Notes under the pieces: generated by a model | Told to the model about the DNA's origin: nothing | The model's database searches: none | Seen by the model: only the letters and a program-made list of their open reading frames with translations | NCBI GenBank assembly: GCA_963575745.1 | Contig: CAUYUJ010004766.1 | Coordinates: 1 to 64,000 of the forward strand | Direction of reading: 5' to 3' | Length of the DNA: 64,000 nt | Source: Prorocentrum cordatum | Lineage: Eukaryota > Sar > Dinophyceae > Prorocentrales > Prorocentraceae | Program-made: the position numbers and the translations under genes | Shown: positions 52,825-64,000 of the stretch, piece by piece | Layout of the letters: each line of letters starts with the position of its first letter | How positions within the stretch are numbered: position 1 is the stretch's first letter

Positions 52825-53283
52825 ATGCACATGCACTGGATTAAGATAACTATCTTCGGCATTCTATGGGTGATAATGGGATGTGCTGTGGGCTACATGC
52901 GGCAGGGGATGGACGACGCGCGTACTACCGGCCCTTCTTGGGACCCAGCCGGTACTACGCCCTTTCGCGAGTACGTTCGCGAAGTACATGCATGGATAAA
53001 CGTGACGAGCGGCAATATGACGCCACCTCAGCAAGCTGCAGCACTACAACGTGGTCTTCAAGGCCTTGCTCGTCGTATCGCCATGCAGGTCCCCTCCCAG
53101 ATCATCAATTATGGTGTAAATGTCAACGGACAGCCAACGGATGCAGTTACTTATATACTTTATTTAAAGGCTGCCGCCTCTGCCGCCGACCCCAAATGGG
53201 GTCTTGTGTTTTCTTTGTTGTCCGGGTCGTTGCGAGCGGTTCCCGCAACTGCGGGGGAGAGAGGAGGGTGGTATTCAGTTTGA
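52825..53283 (+). CDS. Gag-like fragment of a retrotransposon (tentative)
   Basis: About 152 codons. From residue ~35 the sequence follows the pattern of retrotransposon Gag proteins: WDPAGTTPFREYVREVHAWI, then MTPPQQAAALQRGLQGLARR, where a W-containing helix is followed by 'QQAAxxxxxLxGxA'. The first 30 residues include a hydrophobic run (ITIFGILWVIMGCAVGY) that is unusual for Gag and may be noncoding. The similarity ends near VTYILYL, after which the frame runs into unrelated sequence and a stop, so this is a truncated copy. No protease, integrase or reverse transcriptase follows. CAGGTAAGG at 52743-52751 is a good GT donor just upstream. Confidence 0.45.
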   Translation: MHMHWIKITIFGILWVIMGCAVGYMRQGMDDARTTGPSWDPAGTTPFREYVREVHAWINVTSGNMTPPQQAAALQRGLQGLARRIAMQVPSQIINYGVNVNGQPTDAVTYILYLKAAASAADPKWGLVFSLLSGSLRAVPATAGERGGWYSV

Positions 53284-54089
53284 GTAGATGACGATGCGGG
53301 CAGCACTGCAGCGTGAACGCGACACGGGACGAACGGGAGCTTGGGTTGACTGCGCTTGTGTGTGTGTGTGTGTGCGTGTTGTGTGTGCGTGTGTTAGATT
53401 CCGCCTCTCTCTCTTTCTCTCTCTCTCTCTCCCTTGAGCAGCAATTTCTCATCAAAAAATGGTCTCGCCTGTTTTGGTTGACACTCGGCCTCGGATTGTA
53501 TTCTTCGGGGCCGTTTTCTGGCCCCGGGGCCGTTTTCTGGCCCTGGGGCACGTTCCGTGTGATATGTATCGCATGATTGTATCTACGTAGCATTCTTGGC
53601 CTGCTATGGCAGGAGGAGACGGACGACGATGACGACGACGACGACGACGATGACGACGATGATGGCGTCGACGACGACGACGCCTGAGACATCCTCGGAA
53701 TACTGGGCTCAGATCTGCCGTGGGCTGAGGTGGTCCAGCCAGTCTGGCCTGAGCCTGAAACGTCCTCGCAACTCTGGGCTCAGCTACGCCCTGACCTGAG
53801 GTGATCCAGCCAGTCTCGCCTGACACATCATCGCAACTCCGGGCTCAGAGATGCCGCTCACGAGGCGGCTCGTTTCGCCTGAGGCATCCTTCCAACTCTG
53901 GGCTCAGACATGTCCGGTCCTGAACAGCTCGGACAACGGCAGGTTGGGGTCACAGATACGACCAGACTACGCCGAATCTGTGACCCCCGACGCCCCGGCG
54001 ACGTCGGAGGTCCTAGGGAGGACGGCGAGGGAGCACGGGGAGGGGGGCGGAGGCCCGGAGGCGTAGGGCGTGGGGTCTGGGAGTGTTCT
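53284..54089 (+). repeat. Microsatellites and a ~60-75-bp tandem repeat
   Basis: (GT)n and (CT)n runs at 53355-53445; GGGGCCGTTTTCTGGCCCC duplication near 53508-53545; (GAC)n at 53620-53690. Four copies of a CCTGAGACATCCTCG to CTGGGCTCAG unit lie at about 53684-53910. No gene. Confidence 0.8.
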
Positions 54090-55499
54090 CTGGAGCCTCT
54101 TGGAGGCCGTCTTTGGGCATCTTGGGGTTATCTTGGGGCGTCTTGGGGCGCTCTTGGGCGCTCTTGGGCCCCTCCTGGGGCCCTTTTCGGCCCCCTTGTT
54201 TTTTTCTTTAGCGTCTATCGCTCGGTCGCGGGTGGCCTCTGGAGGCTTTTTGGGGCGGCTTGAGGGCATCTTGGGTTGTTTGGATGCCATCTTGGGCGTT
54301 TTGGAACCGTCTTTCGGCGAGGCGGGGTCCTCTTGGACTGTCTTGGGGGCTTCTTGAGAGGCCTCAGGGGGTGTCGTGGAGCTCTGGAGCGAGCCCTGGG
54401 AGGGCCAATCTCCCCCTGGTGAGTTTAGCGGGGGACGGGGGGGCCTTCAGCGGACGGGTCGGTGTGAAGCGTTGGTCCAGGGGGGAAGCCCTGGGGTCCA
54501 GTCCGTGGCCTGTTTCCCTCGGGATCCAAAAACCGGTGCGTTCGGGGATAACCGTTGGGATCTTGGGGGGGGGGCTTCTCGCCGGCCTCTTGGAGGCTGT
54601 TTCGAAGGCTCTCGGGGGCCGATTGAGGGCCTCTTTTGGGCCTCTTTTTGTTTTCTTGGGGCCCTCTTGGGGAGGTCTTGGGGCCTCTGTGGGGCGTCCT
54701 GGGGCCCTCTTGGGGCGGAAGGCTGGATTTTTCCGTTCGTGGTCTTTCTCAGGAGCCCCTCTTGGGCCCGCCTCGGTAGCCTCTTGGGCTGCTTGAGCGG
54801 CTCTTGGGCCGTCTGGGGGCCCTCCTGCGCTGTCTGGGGGCCCTCTTGGGCTGTCTTGGAGGCGTCGTGGGGGGTCTCTTGGGCCGTCTTGGAGCGGTAT
54901 TGGGAGTCTCTTGGGCGGTCGTGGAGCGTCGGCAAGCCGAAAAGGTGAAAATGCCAAAAACATTGAAAAAACAATGAAACTCAACGATTTTGGCTTCTTG
55001 GGGCCCTCTTTGGAGGCTTCTTGGAGGTCTCTTGGGGCGTCTTGGAGGTCTCTTGGGGCGTCTTGGAGGCCTCTCGGTGCCTCTTCGAGGCCTCTTGGGG
55101 CGTCTAGGCGGCCTCTTGGGGCATCTTGGAGGCCTCTTGGACCGTCTGGGAAGCTTCAAGGTGCCCTCTTGGCCCGTTTTGGAGCCCTCTGCCCTCCCGT
55201 GGCGCGTTCGTACCGGGCCCGGGGAAGGGGGGTCAAATCTCCGGTTCGGGGTCCCTGGGGGGGGATTATGGGGGGGGAACAATCTCACACGCCTAGAGAC
55301 CCACAAGGGGTCGGCGGATTTCGATGGTCGGCAACTCTTTTTTCCCAAGCGGGATTCTCTCATGAATGCCCGGCCCACGAGGCGCCCGTCTTTCAAGGGG
55401 GGGCACTTCGGCTGTGAGAAAAGAGTGCTTGTAGGGTATATGAGGGGGAACATTGGATGGGGGGGTGTACTGCACCATTGCCAATGCATCTGGGCTTGC
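54090..55499 (+). repeat. CTTGGGG-type low-complexity repeat
   Basis: Same family as 881-1125 but longer and less regular, with GGGGCGTCTTGG and GGCCTCTTGG steps. 55200-55499 is mostly unique with G runs. No gene was recognised on either strand. Confidence 0.8.
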
Positions 55500-56280
55500 T
55501 CTGGCCCCCCAGGAGGCCCAAGAGACCCCAGGAGGAGGCAGGAGGCCTAAGGAGGAGGCAGGAGGAGCAGGAGGAGGAGGAAGAGGAGGAGGAGGAGGAG
55601 GAGGAGGAGGAGGAGGAGGATGGGGGAAAGAAGGGGGAGGAAGATGGAGACGAGGAGGAGGTGGAAGCGGATGAGGGAGAGGGAGAGGAGGAGGGACAGG
55701 GAATGAGGAGGAGGAGGAGGAGGAGGAGGAGAAGGAGAAGGGAGAGGGAGAGCAGGAGGAGGAGGCAGGAGGCAGGAGGGGCAGGGGGAATGGGGGGAGG
55801 AGGTATAACGAGGGGGAGGGGGGAGGAGGTGGAGGAGGTAAGAGGAGGAGGAAGAGGCAGGGGTTGAGGCAGGAGGAGGATAAGACAGGAGGAGAAGGAG
55901 GAGGCAAGAGTAGGAGGGAGAAGGGAAACGGGCAGGAGGACACCCCCAGGCAAGCTAAACATATTCTCGTGTGGGGTCTTTCCGTCGGAGTAATTTTGTT
56001 ATGATTGTTCGTGCTCTTTTGGCCTACTCTGGGCCTCCTCGTCGCCACGGCTGGATCTGCCTCGAGATCTCGGTCCGGGCGCAGCCCCAGATTGGTCCCG
56101 CGGTCGACTCTTGACCCTTGGACCCCGATCTCCGACGATACGTGTTTCGTCAATCCCGGCAGTTCTCCCTCGATTTCGGCCCCGAGGTGTGTTTTCGAGC
56201 GCGGGGACCATCAGAAACGGATCCGGGATGAAAAAGTACCCTGCAGGGAGGGGGTCGGGATTTCTGGGGAGGCCTGAGAA
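55500..56280 (+). repeat. (GGA)n purine tract and flank
   Basis: 55530-55930 is GGAGGA-rich purine sequence. 55960-56280 is unique and holds no recognisable gene; frames there are Arg/Ser/Pro-rich. Confidence 0.8.
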
Positions 56281-56808
56281 GCCCAGGGGGGATCCCCGAC
56301 TTCTCGTCGTCGGCGTCGGCGTCGGGGTCGGCGTCGTCCTCGTCCTCGTCCTCGTTCTCGTCGTCGTCGTCGTCCTCGTCGGTGGCTTCCGGGGGCCTCC
56401 GGGGCCGATCTGGTACATCTCGGGCCACCCTTGGAGCTGTCTTTGGGCCTCTTGAGGCTGTCTTGGGGGCAGGGCTCTATCCAGACGGTGTTTTGTGTTT
56501 TCGCGGACCGTTTTCGTTTCGATTTGGTATTGCAGCAAAGGCGAAGCGAAGACACAACGAAAGAGAACGAACAACAAACCGAACACGCAAAACACTGTGT
56601 AGGTCGAGCCCTGTTGGGGGCATCTTAGGGCTGATCCCTGCTGCTCCGCCGCTCGTGGCCGCCGCCGCCGCCGTCGGCCACGTCGTTGTCGTCGTGGGCG
56701 GTGCGGGTCCAGTCGAGATTGGAACCTCTAACATCGAAGGACCGTGGCTCGAGGCTTTCGGGCCGCCTTCGAGGGGCCCCTCTCGTTGGCGCGGCGGGGG
56801 CTCCCCTA

Positions 56809-56879
<71 letters not shown>

Positions 56880-57889
56880 GGTGGCCCCCCTCGTCGTCGT
56901 CGTCGTCGTCGTCCGCGGTGGGACGTCTTCGCGCCGTGGCGAAGGGCGCAGTTTTCGGGTTTTCGGGGCCTTCAAGGGCTCCGGGATGTCAGAGAACGGC
57001 TCAGGGCGAAAAGCTGGTCCGGGGGAAGTGGCCCAGACACTCTCCAGAAATCACGACGTCGAATCTCCAGGTTCAACGAGACGTTAGTTTTTTCGGAGTG
57101 TGGGGGCCGTTTCCGGCTCCTGGGCCGTCAGAAATCCATATGTATGAGTCTGGGGAGGTTGACGAGGATGAGGAAGAGGATGACGAGAGTGAGAACGTGG
57201 ACGAGGCCGGGGAAAACGAGGACGAGTAGGAGGAGGAGGAAGAGGAGGAGGAGGAGGAACAGGAAGGAGGACGAGGAGGAGGAGAGGAGGAGGAGGAGGA
57301 AGAGGAAGGAGGAGGATGATGAGGAGAAAGAGGCGGTCATGAGCACGAGTAGGACGATGGTGACGATGATGATGGTGATGGCGATGGTGATGATGAGGAT
57401 CACGACCATGATGATGACGATGATGATGATGATGATCATGATGAGGATGAGGAGCAGGAAGGGGATGATGATGAATATGATGATGGTGATGAGGGGGATG
57501 GGGATAATGATGAGGATGAGGACGAGTAAAATGATCATGGTAATGATGATTATTGCCTCGCTCGCTCGGAAGCTCCTGAAAGGAGGAGAAAGAGGAGGAG
57601 GACGAAGCAAGGAGTGGGAGGAGGAGGAGGACGCAAGGAGGAGGAGGCTGGGGAGGAGAATGAGGAGGGAAGAGGAGGAGTAGGAGGAGCAGGAGGAGCA
57701 GTAGCAAGAGGAGGAGGAAGAGGATGACGAGGATGAGTGCGAGGACGAGGCTGAGGGGGATGAGGACGAGGAGCAGTCGGAGGAGGAGGAGGAGGAGGAG
57801 GAGGATGAGGAGGAGGACGACGTGGTGGGGCCGCAAGGCGGCTCAGCAACATGGTAGCGGAGCGATTCAATCCCGCACAGTAGCGCCGA
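56281..57889 (+). repeat. (GTC)n and (GAG/GAT)n microsatellite cluster
   Basis: (GTC)n at 56300-56390 and 56810-56930; purine-rich GAGGAG and GATGATGATG tracts at 57160-57840. Val-, Arg- or Asp/Met-rich frames follow from the trinucleotide repeats. Confidence 0.88.
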
Positions 57890-58445
57890 TCGGCAGTTCA
57901 CCGTGTGGTGGGGTCGACAGGCCGTTCATCAGCGCAGTTGTGTCGAGAGGCCACGTCCCGCCCGGTAGCTCCGAGAGGCAGCGCCCTGCGTGGCAGCGCC
58001 GCCAGGCCAGTCACCACTATGGTAGCGCCGGCAGGCAGCTTTCTGCGTGGTAGCGCCGCGAGGCAGCTCACCGCGTGGCAGCGCCGCCAGGCCGCTCACC
58101 ATTGTGGTCGCGTCGAACGGCGTGCCACCACGGGGTAGCGCCGAAAGGCAGCTCACCGCGTGGTAGCGCCGATGTCCCATTAGGAAAGTGGTAGCGCTGT
58201 CAGGCAGCTCACCGCGTGGTAGCACCGAGAGGTAGCTCACCGCGTGGTAGCGCCGACAGGCTCATCACCAATGTTGCCGTGCCGGAAGTCAGGCAGCCGA
58301 GTGGAAGCTCCGAGAGGTGCGACCCCGTGGCAGCCCCGACAAGCGCCCCACCAGCGTGGTAGTGCTGCCAGGCAGCTCTCCACGTGGAAGCGCCGACAGG
58401 CAGCTCACCACGTGGTAGCGCCGGCAGGCCGCTCACCACGCCGGA
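57890..58445 (+). repeat. ~27-34-bp tandem repeat (GTGGTAGCGCCG...GGCAGCTCACC)
   Basis: Roughly 18 degenerate units built on GTGGTAGCGCCGACAGGCAG followed by CTCACCGC. Unit length varies, so no constant frame. Confidence 0.88.
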
Positions 58446-59410
58446 AAGGGGACGCCGAGTGGGCCCACTTGTGGTTCGTGTCGTGCTGGCACCCGTCCCA
58501 GTGCTGTTCCCAATCCTGGGGGTCAAGGTCGTTGTGCTGCTGTTCGTCGTGGTGAGCCCATGTGTGGTCCTGGTAACTTTTGCACTGCTCAATGTCGCAC
58601 TGGTTTTCCCATTTGCGGTGCCTGCTGTGCTGGTACCCGTGATAGTGCTGGTCCCACCCGTGGTGGTCGAAGTAGTCGTGTGTCTTCGTACTGCTGGCCC
58701 TGCTTGTGGTACTGATACCGGTTGTGTTGTTCACAGGCATACTCATCGTCCCACTAGAGGTATGTGCCGTGCTGGTACCCGTAGCAGTGCTGGGCACACT
58801 CGTGGAGGTGAAGGCGGTCGTGTTGCTTTCCGTCATGCTGGTTCCACCTGTGGTAGTTGTACCGTCTGTGCTGCTCAGAGTCACAGTGCCGGTCCAACTC
58901 CTGGACGACGAGGTAGCCGTGATTCTCTCCGCCGTGCTTGTCCCACTTGTGGTACTGTTACTGGTTGTACTGCTTATTGTCGTGTTGCTCGTCCCACCCG
59001 TGGGGTCTGTCGCATTGGTACCCGTCGCAGTGCTGTCCTCACTCGTAGAGATAAATGTACTCGTGTTGTTCTTCGTCGTGCTGACCCCACGTGTGTAACT
59101 GGTACTTCTTGTGCTGCTCACTGTCGTGCTGCTCGTCCCACTAGCGGTTTTTTGTCGTGTGCCGTGCTGGTACCCGTCACAATGTTGTCTCCCCCATCTT
59201 GGAGGTCGAGGTAGTCGTGCTGCTCTCCGTCATGCTGGTCCTCTTTGTGGTCATGGTACCGTTTGTTCTGCTCGGCGCACTTATGGTATTTGTCGTGCTG
59301 GTACCCGTCACAGTGCTGTCCCAGTCGTGGTGGTCAAGGTCATCGTGCTGCTCTCCGTTGCGTTGGTCCCACTTGTGTTACTGGTACTGGTGGTGCTTCT
59401 AGGCTACCAG
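58446..59410 (+). repeat. Degenerate GTGCTGGTCCCACTTGTGGT minisatellite
   Basis: About 1 kb of diverged units rich in GTGCTG, GTACTGGTACC and GTCCCAC. The Val/Leu-rich frame is compositional. It borders the second Rep-helicase at TTCTAGGCTACCAG (59398-59411), a plausible 3' splice site, so the tract may be an intron of that gene. Confidence 0.8.
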
Positions 59411-59411
59411 G

Positions 59412-62400
59412 GACGCAAGAGACACGACGGGTCATGCGGTTCCAAACGAACGCGCTCCGCGTACGGTACGGGGTCCCCATTTTCGTTACCTTTTCTCCCG
59501 ACGAAGGGCACAATATGATCATGGTACGGTTGTCGCGCACGCGGCGCCGTGACCCCGTCCACAATGCGGCGGACGACGCCGACGACGCGGCTGCGTCACG
59601 GGCCGCTGGTAGTAAGGAGTGGCCACAGGTCGCTCCAGAGACGGATGATGTGCGCGCGGCAATCCCGCTGGCGGCGATCCTGTCGCGAGTGCCTCCCTGG
59701 GCGGATCGCAGAAAGATACTCGCTCGGGATCCGATGGCAAGCGTGGGCGGTTTCCGTGTGATTGTGGACGCGACGATGCGGCATCTTTTCGGACTGCGCA
59801 CCTGTCCGAATTGTCCGGACTGCAACCATAGTAAGCAAATGTCGCCGTGCCAGGACTTATTCGGCAGCAACGCCGCGTCGGAAGGTGGAGTGTTCGGCAG
59901 GGTGGACGCGTGCTATGTATCCATCGAAGCGCAGAAGTCGACGGGCGCGCTCCATGCGCACTGTCAGGTGTTCATATAGTGTCTGCACCAGCACACGCCG
60001 CTGGACAAAATCTTCGAGCTCGTCCGGAACAATGCGGATGGATGGGGGCGGGAGTTCGTGAAGGAGTCGTTGGAGTACAAGCGACGGGTCTGCCGTCAGG
60101 AGTACTCGGCGCGTATCACCCCAGAGGAGCTTCAGAAGAATCTGGCAGAAGCGGAGGCCGCGTGGCCCGAGTACAAGACCGAATTTGGGCTGGTGTGCCG
60201 TCCGACGTATCAGACTCGCAGGGCGGGGCAGGGAGTGACGCAGCTGGAAGAGGCGGAGGAGGCGCGTGTGTGGGAGCGAGCGTACCTCGACCAAGATGTG
60301 CAGTACCTTCAAGAGCGGAAGCAGAACCATGTGCATCTGGAGAACCCGGAAACGATGGAGAGGGTGCCCTTGCCAGCGTGTCGTCGGAAGGACAACCCGA
60401 AGCTCTGTAAGGCCGATTTCCCACGAACGTCGCAGATCATCGATCGTCCGGCTGTGATCTGCCCAGGGCTGGCGTCGCAGCTGGATATGCCGAAGGCTGG
60501 CAGGCGGAACCGCGTCGGGAGTTTGCATGGGCCCGTGAACCATGAGAGCCTGAATGGGACACGCCCATGCATGCTTGCCGCGCAGCGTTTCAATTCTGAC
60601 GTGCAGTTACCGTACAGAGTCCCGATCACCAGCGAAAGCTGCACGTGCGGGAAGGGATGTGCGGAAAAGCAGAACGACGCAGCTATCATCAAGGTGGTCC
60701 AGATCGCTCAGGACGCCCAGGCAGGGTACGCGTGCGACTACTGCACGAAGCGCCAGCCTATGGCCTTCCATGAAGTCCGCGAGTGCTCCAAAGGGATCCA
60801 GAAGCTCAGTCGGCAGTTGCACGGGGAGAACGCGAACTACGTCGGTAAGCGGATGACGACGCGCATCATGAGTGACGCCTACGGGAAAGGCATCGTTCGC
60901 GGCCAAGTGGAGTGTGCGAATCTTCGAGCGTATGCCGTGGAGAAGGATGTGACGTCGGCAGAGTCGATCAAGACTTGTGAGACGTCCAGTTTCTTCGGAC
61001 GCGAGTACGTAGAAACGGTTGAGAGGTTGTCGGACGGCACAACCGGAGGGCGCAAGGCTCAGTTCGCGGAGGTTGATATGCGAAATCCAAGGCGGCGGAA
61101 AGTCACTATCAGGGACGTTGCCATGTTGTACGGGCTTCGTCCAAATCGGGACGGCCTGTGGCACTTGTCGCCATACGAGTTCGCTACGTATTGGAGGCCC
61201 GTGCTCGTGTCATACCCTACCAGTCTCAGGGACGCTGACGCCGATCTGGACAGGCACCATGCGTTCTTGACGGCGACAGGAAAGCAAAAAGTAAAGGAAA
61301 ATAGTCGGAGTCAGGGGCAGGCGGAAGAGCTAGTGCCTGGGGTGGATTACATGGTGAAGGGCGACGCAGGGAAAGATTGGGTGGCGTACCCGGACACTGA
61401 CGGATGCCGGCACCTGCGACACACGTGGGTTCTTGTCAGGAACAAGAGGCCTATGGCGCCAACCTTTTTCGGGGCACCGGTGCCTCGCAGCCGAAATGGA
61501 GAAGCTGAGCGGTCAGCGCGAATTGTAATGTCTTACTTCCACCCGTGGACGTTGCGACAGTCAGAGGCCGACAATCACGTGGTGTTCGCAGGCGCACTGC
61601 GACGGGCCGCGAAAACGTGGGAAGCCGCCATGGTTGCGTGGTTGGACGGCGGAGTTCAATCGGAAGAAGCTGCGCGGTACGTTGGGAACTTCCTGAGCGT
61701 GTATCGCGTGCGTCCGAGGGATGCGGAGCATGATGAGGCTCGGAGTGACGAGGACGTGAGTGACGAAGAATTGGAGGTTGGATTCGACCAGCTGGACGAG
61801 GCTCTGAAGTCACGCGTCGGGGGTCGGAAGCGGGACGACGGCGACGGTGACAGCAGTTGTGAAGAAGAGGTTGGTGGGGTGGAGGGTGGTCTTAGTGGCT
61901 GTACCCATTATGAGAACTCGAAGGCAGGCATGGCCAAAGCCCAGGAGGTGTGGGGCCGGCGCCCAAACGAAAAGTCGCTGAGTGAGGTGCGAAACGCGTG
62001 GCCCACAGCCGTCGAATGTGATCTGGAAGCTGTTCAGGCCGCAGCAAGGGCATCGCGAAACAAGGAGAAGTCAATGGCCGACAGAGTGACTGCGGAGGAA
62101 GGGCATGGGAAGGTGGAGGCTCAGGCAGGGGCGACATCACAAGAGATTGCAGAGTGGCTCAGAAAACTTGAGCATCGGACTGACAAGGACACAGGCCGAC
62201 GCGTGGTCAACGCGAAACAGTTCGAGATGGTGAAGCAGGTAGCAGAGAGGGCGATGGAAGAGCTGGACGGGGAGGCACGAGGGGGCGCGGGCATGGGTGA
62301 CCCGCTGCGGTGGTGTATGCACGGAGGGCCCGGCACCGGGAAGTCGCACGTGTTGCGTATTCTTCGGAAGGAGCTGTTCGAAGGCTTGATGAAATGGACG

Positions 62401-62598
62401 ATAGGCGTCCATTTTCAGATCACGGCCTTCCAGGCAGTCATGGCGCAGCTGCTCGGTGGAGACACCGTCCACCACGCCTGCGGTATCCCCGCCGTGAAGC
62501 GTGGTGACGAGAAGGGCGAGGATGTGAAACTGCAGTACGAGACGGCCAAGCGAGTTCTGCAGTGGAGGTGGTTGTTCATAAACAGATCAGCATGGTGA
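59412..62598 (+). pseudogene. Second Helitron Rep-helicase, broken: Rep domain and helicase Walker A
   Basis: From about 59412 the frame shows the Helitron N-domain (YGVPIFVTFSPDEGHN), a CPNCPDC cluster and the HUH site His-Ala-His (59953-59961). A TAG at 59977-59979 interrupts; translation in the same frame continues with CLHQHTPLDKI, so a CAG-to-TAG change is likely. Tyrosines lie in YACDYCTK (60727-60750), preceded by NSDVQLP-type sequence (FNSDVQLPY). Walker A is GGPGTGKS (62323-62346). The frame is lost at about 62581: FINRSAW then TGA, where FIDEISM is expected. One base is missing and the Walker B aspartate has become Asn. It belongs to the same family as the first element but is only distantly similar in sequence. 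Confidence 0.87.
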
Positions 62599-64000
62599 GC
62601 GCCCGGCTGCTCGCCGAAGTGGACCAGAAACTTCGCAGCGTTATTCGGGACATTGGCACCCAGAAGCGCGGGGAGGACGGAGTGACGCGACCCTTCGGCG
62701 GTTTGAACGTCGTTCTGAGCGGAGATTTTTGGCAGCTGGCCCCTCCGGACGGAGGGTTCCTTGCAGACGTGCCAGCAGAGCGCATCGCGGCGGCACGGAA
62801 GTATACCTCGCTCCCGCCAGTGCTACACGGGCAGGCTCTCCTGGGGGGGGGAGGTAACGAGGGCGTGCAGGGGGTAACGGAGCTAGTGGAGTGCGAGCGC
62901 TGCGACGATGCCTGGCTGAAATCCGTGCAAGAGGAGTTCCGCAAAGGAGACCTCACGGAAGACACGCATTCATTTTTGCACGGGCGTGATACTGGAGTCC
63001 CGGGGAGTTGGCTCCATGGTGTGGTTGGATGTGGGAACGCGAGATGTAGGGCCTTGTGCGACGCCGCAGGGGTCTCAGAGAAGGAAACTGTCGGAGCACG
63101 CCGTCAGCGCGCGATGTCCCCGAAGGAAATACGCAGACAGGAATGTGCGGTGTGCAAGCGTGAGCGCGAACGGCGCCGTCTCGTCATCGACGGTCCAGAT
63201 GACGCGCGCATGCACACGGCGAAGTTCCGGTGCGACCCCGGGGTGTTCCCGAATAACGACGTGAAGTATGAGGTGAACAAACTCCGAGCGTCGCAATACG
63301 CCCGACTGCACGAGAAACCTCTGGTGTACGTGCCTGCGCGCGACACTCCGACACCAGATGCGCTGCGAGAGCGGCCAGATCTGCCACATCAAAAGATGGC
63401 CTGGCTGCAGCGCCACGACAAGGAGAGCGGGGACCTGTATGGTTTTTTGCCAATCGCGGAGGGAATGCTTGTGGCCCTCGCAGATCATATCGACCGCAGC
63501 GAGGACAAGTACCTACTCCGCGGACGCGTGGGGACCGTGCACTCATGGGTGTGCGATGGCGACGAAGGAGCGGGTCGCGTCTCCCGGGGGGGGGAGACCA
63601 TAGTGCAGAAGACGCCGAAAGTGATATTTGTCCTCTTCGATGAGGGTCGCGATGACGCAGGGAACGTGATTCCGTGCAAGTGGACGATCCAGGGGCTGAA
63701 GACGCCGGGCCTGCACCCAGTGACTCCGCAGAAAAAAGATTGGTTCGTCGACAAGGGCAGGCCGTACCCGCGTCTGAAAGTGAAGCGGCGGCAATTCCCC
63801 TTGGCCCCAGCGTTTGGAGTCACCGCCCATTCAGCACAGGGCCAGACTTTTTAGCAGGGTGTCATCGTGGACCTCAGGATTGGCGGGGGCACGTCGCCGT
63901 TGTCGAGTTATGTGGCTCTGACGCGCGTGCGTCGCCGCGAAGACATGTTGATATTTCGGCCTTTCGACCGCGCGCCGTACACTCAGAAGGAGCGGAAGGG
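62582..64000 (+). pseudogene. Second Helitron Rep-helicase, broken: C-terminal helicase half, runs off window
   Basis: In the shifted frame QISMVSARLLAEVD resumes the helicase after Walker B. Motif III is GDFWQLAPP (62721-62747). A Cys-rich insert (CGNARCRALC, CAVCKRERE) lies at about 63027-63170. GVTAHSAQGQTF is the conserved motif near 63819-63851, immediately followed by a second in-frame TAG (63852-63854). Beyond it the same frame continues: QGVIVDLRIG, YVALTRVRRREDMLIF (motif VI), up to the window edge. With the upstream TAG and frameshift this makes three lesions in one gene, so the element is most likely inactive. Confidence 0.87.

Noticed and set aside
55290-55450. tRNA or other small RNA gene in the unique stretch after the CTTGGGG repeat
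   Set aside because: No cloverleaf or conserved box pattern could be drawn by eye; nothing supports an RNA gene.
58384-59214. Val/Leu-rich 276-codon frame that could be read as membrane segments
   Set aside because: Generated by the GTGCTGGTCCCACTTGTGGT minisatellite; neighbouring frames give similar low-complexity peptides.

Overview
The window looks like nuclear DNA of a GC-rich, repeat-dominated protist, most plausibly a dinoflagellate. This is inference: every convincing coding region lies on the + strand, at least two introns read best as GC-AG, repeat arrays sit inside introns, and most of the 64 kb is several interleaved tandem-repeat families. I saw no rRNA, no tRNA and no minus-strand gene.

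Layout. 1-10.7 kb: a repeat arm of higher-order units. Each unit combines a ~196-bp satellite, a linker, arrays of a 20-bp T-free repeat (core GGAGCACGGCAGACC), a degenerate CTTGGG-type repeat, a constant connector and a TTTCGCTCGAGACATCC block. The arm also holds polypyrimidine, 74-bp and (TA)n tandem tracts. 10.7-29.7 kb: a gene-bearing segment with a Helitron-type Rep-helicase (about 2,719 aa if two introns are removed), an OTU-like cysteine protease, a protein kinase, an AP2-like protein and an RPA-like single-strand-binding protein. 29.7-31.3 kb: poly-G and poorly resolved sequence. 31.3-38.3 kb: a tandem duplication in which one copy of a superfamily-1 helicase gene is intact and the other has lost about 2.57 kb; an unknown gene follows the helicase. 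38.4-46.5 kb: a second repeat arm built from the same units in the same orientation as the first. 46.5-52 kb: CCAAGAG-type repeats with a ~1.6-kb tandem duplication. 52-53.3 kb: a possible gag-like fragment. 53.3-59.4 kb: microsatellites and minisatellites. 59.4 kb to the end: a second, broken Helitron Rep-helicase with two in-frame TAG codons and a frameshift, running off the window.

How the genes fit together. Rep-helicase, RPA-like and OTU-like genes are each known Helitron cargo, so 10.7-29.7 kb may be one very large Helitron that also carries a kinase and an AP2-like gene; its ends are not proven. A short motif, GGTGCTCTTGTTAGCCCTC and variants, recurs within about 200 nt upstream of the start of nearly every gene in 10.7-38.3 kb, typically between a repeat array and the ATG. 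A 14-of-15 match lies near the 3' end of an intron of the Rep-helicase gene. This array-motif-exon layout is the most interesting undescribed signal I found.
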